A stretch of 64,000 nt of DNA, taken from NCBI GenBank assembly GCA_030448185.1, contig JAUJNL010000005.1:1-64000 (forward strand). Direction: 5' to 3'. Origin of the DNA: Cytophagales bacterium (GTDB lineage: Bacteria > Bacteroidota > Bacteroidia > Cytophagales > 172606-1). Made by a program: the position numbers and the translations under genes. The notes under the pieces are model-generated. The model worked only from the letters and a program-made list of their open reading frames with translations. It had not been told where the DNA came from and did no database searches. Of this stretch, positions 7,804 through 15,893 are shown in pieces. Within the stretch, counting starts at the first letter, position 1, and each line of letters begins with the position of its first letter.

Positions 7804-8147
7804 ATGACTACCCCACAAGATGTAAGCGCCTTTCTAAATGAATTTAAGGCTAAAATGAATGATTACAGTATCGTTTACATTCAGCGTGATAAGAATTTCC
7901 AAGCTTTAGCTGACTTGGATATTCTAGCTAATGACCGTACTAGATACCTACAATCTTTAGAGGTCGAAAACTATTACAAAGGGCCCACCCTGATAATGAA
8001 GGACGTACTGACTACTGGGAGTTTGGTATGATAATTAAAACTCAGGAAGTCTACATAAAAATCCGTCTAGGAAACAGAAACAGGCCTGTAATCTGTATCT
8101 CTTTTCATTTAGCAGAATACCCTATTCGCTATCCATTCCAATCCTAA
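7804..8147 (+). CDS. MqsR-family toxin (predicted mRNA interferase), one frame break
   Basis: Residues 1-60 (FLNEFKAKM, RDKNFQALADL) match the start of Bacteroidota MqsR-family toxins. The continuous frame ends at 8031, but a neighbouring frame continues the family pattern from about 7985 (DYWEFGMIIKTQEVYIKI, then NRPVICISFHLAEYPI) to TAA 8145-8147. A single lost base near 7985 (GGGCCCACCC) explains this and gives about 114 aa, the normal length. MqsR toxins cleave mRNA, classically at GC-rich codons, and are neutralised by the partner antitoxin, here encoded 14 bp downstream. If the break is real, the toxin is dead. Confidence 0.75.
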
Positions 8148-8161
8148 TCCAAGGTACCCTT

Positions 8162-9171
8162 ATGAAAAGTCCATTCACTGAAGGTGAAGTCCTTCTCAAG
8201 CATGAGAAGCGCACTCATACATACAGGAATCAAGAATTTACGATCAATGCCCAATATTACCAGTGTGTAGATACCGGTGAAACATTTACTACTGATGAGA
8301 TAGATAGTTTGAATCTAACTCCAGTTGCATAATCTATATCGGGAACAGAATCGAATTCTGTTTCCTGAACAGATAAGGCCATTAGGGAAAAATATGGGGT
8401 GAGTCAGCGCACAATGTCAATGATTATGGGTTTTGGTGTAAATCAGTATCGCAGCTATGAAGATGGGGAAGTTCCCAGTCTATCGAATGCTAGATTAATT
8501 GAATTAGCTCAAAAGCCTGAAAATTTTCACAAACTAGTATTAGATAAGAAAAGTGAGCTAAAAGATCGTGATTTCGCTGAAATAACTCAGAGAATAGATG
8601 AGTTGTGTAAGCCAAAATTCACGGATTGCTCTTCATTCCTTTCAACTTGGCAACAGGAAGAGTTGCCTAATCATTATACAGGATACAAGTTGCCTGACTT
8701 TGAAAAGTTTGCTCAAATGGTAGTATTCTTCTACCATAGAGAGCAAAGCCGTTATTCACTACCAAGTTAAACAAGCTCTTATTTTACGCGGACTTTTTAC
8801 ACTACAGTCGGTTTGGTACTTCTATGTCCGGACTTACCTATTGTGCTATTGATATGGGCCCAGTACCGGATAGTTATCGCACTTTAAATGACATGCTAGT
8901 ACGGGAAGGATATTTAGAGACTTACATATATCCTTTGAGTAATGGAGAATTAGTTGATGCATTTAGACCGGCGGTACATTTAGAGGAATCTTATTTTTCA
9001 AGTCGTGAATTAGATGTGCTAAATCAAATAGTGGAGCATTTTAAAACTAAGTCCACTCAGGAAGTAATTACTATTAGCCATCAAGAACCTGCTTGGAAAG
9101 ATAATAATGGACAGAAAGCTCGAATTGATTATCAAAAGTATGCTTTCCAATTAATCGCCTTCACTCATTGA
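8162..9171 (+). CDS. MqsA-type antitoxin with HTH and C-terminal Panacea (SocA-like) domain, frame breaks
   Basis: Pieces in different frames line up as one antitoxin of about 335 aa. First comes the MqsA-like N-terminus (MKSPFTEGEVLL...YYQCVDTGETFT). A linker in a second frame (NLYREQNRILFPEQI, about 8330-8375) follows. Next is an HTH (IREKYGVSQRTM...GFGVNQYRSYEDGEVPS). Last is a Panacea/DUF4065 domain beginning KLNKLLFYADFLHY (about 8770-8815) and continuing SGLTYCAIDMGPVP. The HTH would bind the operator upstream of the toxin, and the Panacea domain is known to neutralise many unrelated toxins. Three indels (near 8330, 8375 and 8770) interrupt the frame. The repeated breaks suggest sequencing error or a defunct locus. 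Confidence 0.7.
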
Positions 9172-9197
9172 ATTAATTTCTGAATGGCATCTAAAAC

Positions 9198-10973
9198 ATG
9201 GATGTAGAACAAAATATTAAAGCAGTCTTATCAAGATTTGATACAACAGGACCTGAAAAGTTTGCGGAATATCAAATTGATTCTGAATTAAGAAGCTGCA
9301 TTCCTGATGAAATGCAAAAAATTAATTCTGGTTTACTCGCTGAGTTATTAGCATTTGCCTTTACTGAAAATTACCAGGATCAAGCTTCGGGATGGGGGAC
9401 TTACTTTGGACCAAAAATGGTATTGGGCAATGACCAGGGTGAAATGGTTGAATCGCCTTCCATTAGAAAGGTTACTCCTGAGATAATTGAACACTGGAGA
9501 AAGAGAGCTTTTGAGGTTATCAACCCCATTTTAAAAGCACGATACGCTGGACTGGTGTGGGATCTATCAGAAAAAATATGTGGCTCTCGTCCTTCGCATA
9601 CAATTGGTCAGTTATATATATCAAGTTTGCTAGAGATTGCTACTAAGGATATACATAAGCATCAAGGTCAAGTATTTGAGAAACTACGAAGAGCGCTATC
9701 ACTATCAATTAGTATGAGTTCGGGCGAGTTGATAGAAAGAAGTAAGAGGGTAATTGTTCAATATGAAAATATAGTCGCAATTGATGGCAAACCAGGATTA
9801 TCGGGGCATGCATACGACCTTTTAGTCGGAAACAAAAAAGCCAAGTTAGACGCCGAAACTGAGAAAGCTATAATTGAGGATTTGGAGGCTAAGCTTTTGA
9901 AAGTGTCTTCAGAAGATTCCGAAACGCAGAAGGTGGACCCCTGGGCTGCTGAGGCAATAGCAGTTCGATTAGCAAATTACTACAGGAAGAAAGCTGCGAA
10001 CGAGGACATGAGACGGGTCTTGTTACGAGTAAGCATGGCTTATTATCAAATAATTGATGAAGCATCGCCATTACAAGCATCTGGCTGGCTAGAGCAGCTT
10101 CATAATTTATTTAATGATTTTAATCTGCAAGAAGAAGCAGAACAGGTCCTTCTTAAAATCAGAGAGATCGGGCCTAAAGTGAACGCAGAATTAAAGCCTA
10201 TTTCCACCTCATTTGAAATCCCAAGGGAAAAGATAGACAACTATTTAAATCAGATGCACGCGGGTGAGCCGGAGATTATTCTTCAAAGAATAGCTGTAAA
10301 GCATATTCCATCGAAAGACCACGCTAAAGACCAGGTATTGAATTTGTCTAAAGTGGCTCCTATCCAATATCTAATAGGGCATAAAATACAAGACAATAAG
10401 GGTAGAGTTGTGGCTTCAATTGGCCCTCTAGAAAACGATCTTGAAGGACACATGGTGAGGCAAATATCTCAGAATTTGTCTTTTTCATCCCTTTTTATGA
10501 GAATGATTTATGAGCAGGGAATTGACAGAAAGCTTTTAAGCGAAGGTGTCATCATGAATTATCTTCTTGATTCTCCAATAATTGCAAATGACCGCTTTGA
10601 AATTATAAAAAGGGGGTTAAAGGCATTTTTTGAAGGGGATTATCTTGTCTCAATTCATTTATTGATTCCCCAAATTGAAGAGGCAATTCGAAACATTTTA
10701 GAGATGTCTGGTGGTAAGGTTCTTAGATCAAAAGCAGGAGCATTTCAATTAAGGACATTCGATGACGTTTTAAGGGACGCGATAATTACAAACGCACTTG
10801 GCGAGGATATGAGCCATTACTTCAGGATTCTTTTCACAGATCAGAGAGGCTGGAACCTACGAAATGATGTTTGTCACGGCTTGGTAAATATAAATGCCTT
10901 TAATTCCCAAAATACGGATAGGGTAGTGCATGCGCTTCTGTGTTTAGGCCTCGTGAGAGCACAAGAAGAATAG
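9198..10973 (+). CDS. DUF4209-family protein with HEPN-like R-x4-H motif
   Basis: The 591-aa protein starts 26 bp after the antitoxin. Residues 1-450 are helical with no known motif. The last 120 residues match the DUF4209 pattern: a block of the form YLVSIHLLIPQIEEAIRN, a TFDDVLRD segment, then GWNLRNDVCHG with R555-x4-H560. R-x4-6-H is the catalytic signature of HEPN ribonucleases, and DUF4209 is grouped with them, so RNA cleavage is a fair inference. Genes of this type occur in accessory islands. It reads through without any break, unlike its neighbours. It could be part of the toxin-antitoxin transcript or an independent defence gene. Confidence 0.65.
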   Translation: MDVEQNIKAVLSRFDTTGPEKFAEYQIDSELRSCIPDEMQKINSGLLAELLAFAFTENYQDQASGWGTYFGPKMVLGNDQGEMVESPSIRKVTPEIIEHWRKRAFEVINPILKARYAGLVWDLSEKICGSRPSHTIGQLYISSLLEIATKDIHKHQGQVFEKLRRALSLSISMSSGELIERSKRVIVQYENIVAIDGKPGLSGHAYDLLVGNKKAKLDAETEKAIIEDLEAKLLKVSSEDSETQKVDPWAAEAIAVRLANYYRKKAANEDMRRVLLRVSMAYYQIIDEASPLQASGWLEQLHNLFNDFNLQEEAEQVLLKIREIGPKVNAELKPISTSFEIPREKIDNYLNQMHAGEPEIILQRIAVKHIPSKDHAKDQVLNLSKVAPIQYLIGHKIQDNKGRVVASIGPLENDLEGHMVRQISQNLSFSSLFMRMIYEQGIDRKLLSEGVIMNYLLDSPIIANDRFEIIKRGLKAFFEGDYLVSIHLLIPQIEEAIRNILEMSGGKVLRSKAGAFQLRTFDDVLRDAIITNALGEDMSHYFRILFTDQRGWNLRNDVCHGLVNINAFNSQNTDRVVHALLCLGLVRAQEE

Positions 10974-11002
10974 ATAGATGATGGAGTACAAGTATCATTC
11001 TG

Positions 11003-11099
11003 CTGCGTAAAAAACCCACAATATCATACAGTGCTTTTTGCCTCATTCCACTGTATAAATACGACACTAAACTACTGCGTAAAAAACAGTAGTTTAGTG
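11003..11099. repeat. direct and inverted repeats upstream of the serine recombinase operon
   Basis: The 13-bp word CTGCGTAAAAAAC occurs at 11003-11015 and again at 11075-11087. A perfect 13-bp inverted repeat (CACTAAACTACTG at 11065-11077, its complement at 11087-11099) encloses part of the second copy. An 8-bp inverted pair (ATACAGTG at 11026-11033, CACTGTAT at 11049-11056) lies between. Such a cluster 22 bp before an operon that encodes a resolvase/invertase could be its recombination (res) site or an operator. Confidence 0.55.
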
Positions 11100-11120
11100 C
11101 ATCACCAAACCGATTACATT

Positions 11121-11576
11121 ATGGTCCCGGCAGTCATTACCTTTCAATTCCATCATACTCTACTACAGGAAACTTTTTCGCAAATATTCCGGACTTTCCG
11201 AACCAGAACCGGCCAGGGTGAAGACGGAATGGTTGATATAATCGATTTTCAGAGATACATCGAGAACGAGCAAGTGAAAGATTCACTCCTGAGCAGAGTA
11301 CCTATACCGGAATTATCTACCAATGGGCTGGCAGGAATCAATATTCATGAAATTGATGTACAGGCACAACAGCCTGAGGATAATCAGTTTCTCATTCAGG
11401 TAAGAGTTACACTGGATCGTTGCATCGTCCTGGGGCAATTGATTGATGAAACGTTCCTCATATCCAGAAGCCACCCAGATGCCCCTTTAAAAATGAACGA
11501 GCCTACTGAGGTTACACAATTGAAGAATTATTTGGGCCTAAAAATCATCAGATATCAACCCGTTATCACAAAATGA
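11121..11576 (+). CDS. hypothetical protein coupled to the serine recombinase (151 aa)
   Basis: ATG 11121 is chosen because the upstream start at 11031 would run the frame through the inverted repeats. The product has alternating strand-like segments (ITFQFHHTLLQETF, FLIQVRVTLDRCIVLGQ) and no recognisable motif. Its stop overlaps the recombinase ATG by four bases, so the two are co-translated and probably work together, perhaps as an accessory or control factor. Confidence 0.5.
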   Translation: MVPAVITFQFHHTLLQETFSQIFRTFRTRTGQGEDGMVDIIDFQRYIENEQVKDSLLSRVPIPELSTNGLAGINIHEIDVQAQQPEDNQFLIQVRVTLDRCIVLGQLIDETFLISRSHPDAPLKMNEPTEVTQLKNYLGLKIIRYQPVITK

Positions 11577-12160
11577 TCTGCTCATTATACGCTCGGGTAT
11601 CAACTAGGGATCAGTCAGTAGAAAATCAACTGATGGAGCTAAGGTCTTTCTGCCAGCGGATGGGCTGGCAGATTCACCAGGAATATACTGATCAGATCAG
11701 CGGCAGCAAATCCGAAAAGGAAAGGAGTTCCTTCCGGCAGATGCTGGAAGATGCCTCCAAAAGGAAATTTGATGTAGTGCTGGTCTGGAGTCTGGACCGC
11801 TTCAGCCGGGAAGGAGCCATGCAAGCTATGCACTATGTACAACGTCTAGATGGTTACGGAGTTGCCTTCAAATCCTACACAGAGCAGTATCTGGATAGCA
11901 CTGGTATATTTCGGGAAGCACTCATTTCCTTAATTGCTACCTTGGCCAAGCATGAACGTTTACGGCTTTCAGATCGGGTGAAGGCTGGCCAAGCCCGAGC
12001 CAGGTCCCAAGGTAGAGAGCCTGGCCGACCTGAGTTGTCAAAGGATAGGATCTGTAAGATAGTGGCCTTGAAAGAAGAAGGGTTATCTCTCAGGGCAATT
12101 GGTCGGAGGTTGAAGATATCTGATCATACAGTGAAGAAATATTTAACAATAAATATCTAA
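11573..12160 (+). CDS. serine recombinase (resolvase/invertase family)
   Basis: The 195-aa protein has the resolvase fold: YARVSTRDQ with nucleophile S10, then WSLDRFSREG (about 68-78), a dimer helix ending LAKHERLRLSDRVKAGQ, and a C-terminal helix-turn-helix (EGLSLRAIGRRLKISDHTVKKYL). Length and order match small Tn3 resolvases and DNA invertases. It could resolve or invert DNA at repeats such as those at 11003-11099 or the 26-bp arms at 3888-4217. Neither target is proven. Confidence 0.9.
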   Translation: MICSLYARVSTRDQSVENQLMELRSFCQRMGWQIHQEYTDQISGSKSEKERSSFRQMLEDASKRKFDVVLVWSLDRFSREGAMQAMHYVQRLDGYGVAFKSYTEQYLDSTGIFREALISLIATLAKHERLRLSDRVKAGQARARSQGREPGRPELSKDRICKIVALKEEGLSLRAIGRRLKISDHTVKKYLTINI

Positions 12161-12225
12161 AAAGTAGGACTTGGTATAGATAACACATCACTTCTGCCTT
12201 AAAGATTATAACCTAGTTAAGGTAA

Positions 12226-13427
12226 ATGACAACCTGTAACCTACTTGAAATTTGGTATAGAGATGCCAAATACATATCCTCACCTCTAAATTTAAAACAA
12301 AAAATAGCCAGGGAAAAAGTAGAGCTAATATATACTACTCTCTCCAGCTTTTTTACCACAAATTACTTTGAAATTGTAATTAATCAAGACCGAACGATAA
12401 GTAACGTCAACTGGCTAAATTTCTATTAGCCAATAAAGAGCACTTAGGTTGCTATCAAGCGCTATACAGTATTTCCAAGATTATTGAATATGCTAAAGGT
12501 TTGGACGATCCAATTCAAAAGGAGTTAAGGAATTTATCAGACTCTCTGAACAATTAAGAACGTTCTTCTTTGAGCTATTTGTATTTAGGGTTTTAGATGC
12601 AAATCGAGTTCCAAATAAGAAGAAGTATTTTGTTGATGGGCAAGAAATAGAAGGTACTTGTCAAATATTTGGAAAGGAGTTTTTATTTGAGTGTCGTAAA
12701 CTTTTTATGCCCAATCTTGAGGAACTGGATGTTTTTAAAAGGCTATTAACGGACTTTTGGAAATATGGAAAAAAATAAATAAGGGTGTTGGATTGATTTG
12801 TACTATCCAGCTAAAACGACATATCAAGGGAATCCATAGGAGCAAATTCGAAAACAGGATAAAAGAATTTATTAGGGATTAAATAAATTCTCCTCCAGCC
12901 CAGAAATAGATTACATAGTTGAGGATGAATACGGCATATTCAAGGTAATTAGTTATGACTTGGCTACCCTGATTGAGATAAGCGAACTGACTGAATATGA
13001 TGTTCTTTTCTGGATTGAACCTCCCAATAATCCATTGCCGGGCATGCTTTCCCGATACAGGGCTAGAATCAACTCAAAATTCTCGATTAGCCGTAACCGA
13101 ATTTATGAAAAGCTTGAAAGTGTACTTAAAGAGAAAATTAAGCAACATAAAAATTCAAGGTTTGAAGATAAAATCATCTTTCTGGATAGTGAAGCACTCC
13201 CTGAGTTCCAAATGGGGCTCTTTCAAAGCAAGGATATGTTTGGTCTAGATAGAACTTGGAAGCTCTATCATAAATTAAGGACGAGAGCCATTGTTTGTAT
13301 AATAAGGCGGTATTTTATAACGGAACAGTTCTCAATAGAAGTAGATGTATTTTATCAGGATAAAGATGCTCAGGTAGCAAAAGAACTTAGGCAATTGTTT
13401 TTAAATTCAAGCAGGCTTGATATTTAA
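12226..13427 (+). pseudogene. frame-disrupted cargo gene, possible PD-(D/E)XK-like nuclease
   Basis: Coding-like AT-rich sequence passes through several frames: residues from 12226, then LANKEHLGCYQALYSISKII (about 12424), then ELFVFRVLDANRVPNKKKYF (about 12570) with GTCQIFGKEFLFECRKLF, then CTIQLKRHIKGIHRSKFENR (about 12800), and finally the long frame DYIVEDEYGIFKVISYDLA to TAA 13425-13427. Joined, it would be about 390-400 aa. The helix-strand-helix with GKEFLFECRK resembles a nuclease core, but that reading is weak. It lies with the recombinase genes and probably is cargo. Confidence 0.4.
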
Positions 13428-13430
13428 ATA

Positions 13431-13461
13431 AAACAACTACTTTTTGGTTAAGTAGTTGTTT
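13431..13461. terminator. bidirectional terminator hairpin
   Basis: A 12-bp stem (AAACAACTACTT with AAGTAGTTGTTT) has a 7-base loop between the convergent cargo gene and integrase gene. A/T flanks on both sides suit termination in both directions. Confidence 0.7.
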
Positions 13462-13511
13462 CTGATTTATGATACCTCTTAAATTTCATCAAACAGAGCT
13501 ATAATTGAGAA

Positions 13512-14690
13512 TTACAGCTCAATAAAATCCGCGCTGGCAAAGGCACTTTCCATTTGTCCAAGGCTTCGGAGGTAATGGGTTGTTTGCTGTAAATCAGCGT
13601 GACGGCACTGACGCATGATGTTATGCACGTCCATCCCGTTCTGATAGGCTACTACTACTCCAGTATGTTTCCAGCTGTATAGAGAGTATTGATTGCCCAG
13701 GCCTAACCGCTGCAGAAAGGGTTGATGTTGCCGGTAGAAATGGTTTGTACTCCAATGCATATCAGAAGGCTTACCTTCTTTCCCAAACAGGTAGTAATGA
13801 GCCGGATAGTTTTTAAGGCCTGCTTTACCCATTGCCTGCACTAACTTAGGGGGAATGGTAACGTACTCGGTTTTCCTATTCTTGGAGTTACTACCCCTAA
13901 TCAGCAGCTTATTGCCTTGCAAGTCTCCTACCTTCACAAAGCGTAATTCTTTTGGCCGGACAAAGGTGTAAAAGATAAACTGCACGAATAGCCAGAGCTG
14001 GGGAGCTTCTAGGCTAAGTAGCTCCCGGAGTGCATTACGTTGCCCTTCATCAAAAGCTAGTTTTCCCTCACTGCTATGTTTGCCCTGACCCAGCCGGATC
14101 CGGTCAAAAGGATTGTACAGGCATAAGGATTCTTCATGCAGCCGGACAAAAAGCATCTTTAAGACCGTTAAATACTTATCACAGGTTTTATACTCCCGTT
14201 TCAGCTCCAGCTGGAGATAATCAAAGAATTGCCGGGCATGTTCCCTGGTAAACTCCATTACTAGCAACCTTTCCAGATCCTTTCTTTTCAGCCAGTCTAA
14301 AAAGCCATTTAATGCGGCCGTATAGTCAGAGAAGGTTTTAGGCCTAAGTTCAGCCTTTCTACTCTCCAGTACCTGCTTTAATTGATGAGTAAGGGAGTTT
14401 TCAAAATCACTCGGAGAAATTTCTACCAGCCGGTACAGGCCTGCTTGATTAAAGGGATTCCAGCCGTTGAGTAGTTTATCTTTCAATAGCTCCACCAGGC
14501 GTTTGCCGTGCGCTAATCTTTCCTCATTGGTTTTACACTGATAGAAGCCCTCATACACGCGGAACCGTTTGAACTTACCGGTTTCCGGATGAAGGTAGGA
14601 GAAGGTAACAAACCACTCCTGAGAAGGATCCTTCTTAGGAATGAAAAGTTTAGGGACAGTAACGGTTTTGATTCTGGCTACTTTCTTCAT
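13512..14690 (-). CDS. tyrosine recombinase/integrase beside the tRNA-Ala
   Basis: The 392-aa protein has an N-terminal arm domain, a SAM-like core-binding domain (about 90-200) and a catalytic domain (about 215-390). Catalytic positions seen are R245 (FVRPKELRF), a box Y338-S-W-K341-H342 where most families have H-x-x-R-H, H364 (RQCRHAD) and the nucleophile Y373 (THYLR). The second catalytic arginine is therefore a lysine, which I have seen as a common variant in phage-type Bacteroidota integrases. Its start is 16 bp from the right copy of the 23-bp repeat and 135 bp from the tRNA gene, as expected for the integrase of an element inserted here. Confidence 0.9.
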   Translation of the reverse strand: MKKVARIKTVTVPKLFIPKKDPSQEWFVTFSYLHPETGKFKRFRVYEGFYQCKTNEERLAHGKRLVELLKDKLLNGWNPFNQAGLYRLVEISPSDFENSLTHQLKQVLESRKAELRPKTFSDYTAALNGFLDWLKRKDLERLLVMEFTREHARQFFDYLQLELKREYKTCDKYLTVLKMLFVRLHEESLCLYNPFDRIRLGQGKHSSEGKLAFDEGQRNALRELLSLEAPQLWLFVQFIFYTFVRPKELRFVKVGDLQGNKLLIRGSNSKNRKTEYVTIPPKLVQAMGKAGLKNYPAHYYLFGKEGKPSDMHWSTNHFYRQHQPFLQRLGLGNQYSLYSWKHTGVVVAYQNGMDVHNIMRQCRHADLQQTTHYLRSLGQMESAFASADFIEL

Positions 14691-14706
14691 GGGTGCTTTC
14701 GGTTAT

Positions 14707-14729
14707 GCCTGCCAAGCGATAGGAAAGCC
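14707..14729 (+). repeat. 23-bp direct repeat, right copy (candidate attR)
   Basis: Identical to 68-90 over 23 bp and in the same orientation. It lies between the integrase start (14690) and the terminator of the tRNA-Ala gene. The repeat does not match any part of the tRNA gene itself, so the integration target would be intergenic sequence next to the tRNA. Confidence 0.6.
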
Positions 14730-14792
14730 CTGAAGAATCAGCGTATCAAAAAGTGTCGGGTATTTGCCGGTTTTTGTCGGCTACTCTTAGAA

Positions 14793-14823
14793 AATCGGCC
14801 TAATTTTGAAAATTAGGCCGATT
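14793..14823 (-). terminator. terminator of the tRNA-Ala gene
   Basis: A 15-bp perfect palindromic stem (arms AATCGGCCTAATTTT) with a one-base centre begins two bases after the tRNA 3' end on the minus strand and is followed by a short T run. Confidence 0.8.
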
Positions 14824-14825
14824 CG

Positions 14826-14899
<74 letters not shown>

Positions 14900-14937
14900 G
14901 TAAGGAGGCTGCAAATATATACGTAAACGCTAATAAA

Positions 14938-15600
14938 TCAAAAAGGACGGATTGCTTTTACAAAAATCTTACGGTAGTAATCTGAATACAAATTATCTTC
15001 TACTACGCCACGGCTGGTACTGGAGTGGATAAAGGTTACGTCTTCCCGGCCATTTACAGCCGTAACCATTCCTACGTGTACTACTTTATTGCTGCTTTTC
15101 CGCTCTGAGAAAAATACTAGGTCTCCCGGCTGAACGTTCTCTATCCCCACTTTCTCACCGTATTCGGCCTGTTCGTAGGAAGGCCGGGGGAGTTTAATAT
15201 TGACGGATTCAAACGAAGTACATAATAATCCCGAACAATCCATGCCACTGCGTGAATTGCCGCCGTAGCGGTAGGGAGTTCCCATATAAGAACGAGCTAC
15301 TTGAATGACCTTGCGGGCCTGACCTGAGGCAGCCATAGCACTACTGGTATTTCGCGTGGTAGCTACGGAACCAGACTTGGAAGAACTCTTTTCGTTTGAA
15401 CTAAAATAGTCCTCTTTCCGGCCCGACTTACGGGCAGAGTAGTGGCGCTGAGAGGGTGAAGCCGAACGGTTACTGCGTTTTTTATCGTAAGAAACTACGG
15501 ACAATCTTTTACGTGAATTGGTCTGATTGCTTTTACAACCAGCCAAAGCAAATAGAACTGCCACCAGAAAAATAGAAATAAACTGAGTACCGGTTTTCAA
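14938..15600 (-). CDS. NlpC/P60 peptidoglycan endopeptidase lipoprotein
   Basis: The 220-aa protein has a signal peptide with lipobox (LFALAGC, Cys 22), a basic Ser/Arg/Lys-rich linker (about 25-90) and a C-terminal NlpC/P60 domain. Catalytic residues are visible as Cys in SGMDCSGLL, His in VVHVGMV and the third polar residue in FIHSS. Members cut the D-Glu-diaminopimelate bond of cell-wall peptides. It is probably anchored to a membrane facing the periplasm. It is divergent from a second, larger NlpC/P60 gene at 15894. Confidence 0.9.
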   Translation of the reverse strand: MKTGTQFISIFLVAVLFALAGCKSNQTNSRKRLSVVSYDKKRSNRSASPSQRHYSARKSGRKEDYFSSNEKSSSKSGSVATTRNTSSAMAASGQARKVIQVARSYMGTPYRYGGNSRSGMDCSGLLCTSFESVNIKLPRPSYEQAEYGEKVGIENVQPGDLVFFSERKSSNKVVHVGMVTAVNGREDVTFIHSSTSRGVVEDNLYSDYYRKIFVKAIRPF

Positions 15601-15893
15601 GGGAACTTAATGGTTGCTAAAGCGAATTTATAGTAATAAACCTTTTTAGTAATAAACCCTTTTTTCAGAATTTTATTGTTATGCTTATAGCTGTATGCTA
15701 TTTAAGGGCTAAAAATTACCTGATGCGTGTAGTGGTGAGGGTTACTTATTGCACTGATAGTATGCTTTTTTTTATCTTTAAAAATGTTAATCCATTTTTG
15801 ACGGGACCCCGTTAAACCGGCATGAATTTTTCAATAATACGTAAAGTCAGATATCTAAGACCATACCTGTTAACAGTTCCACTTGCAAAGCAT

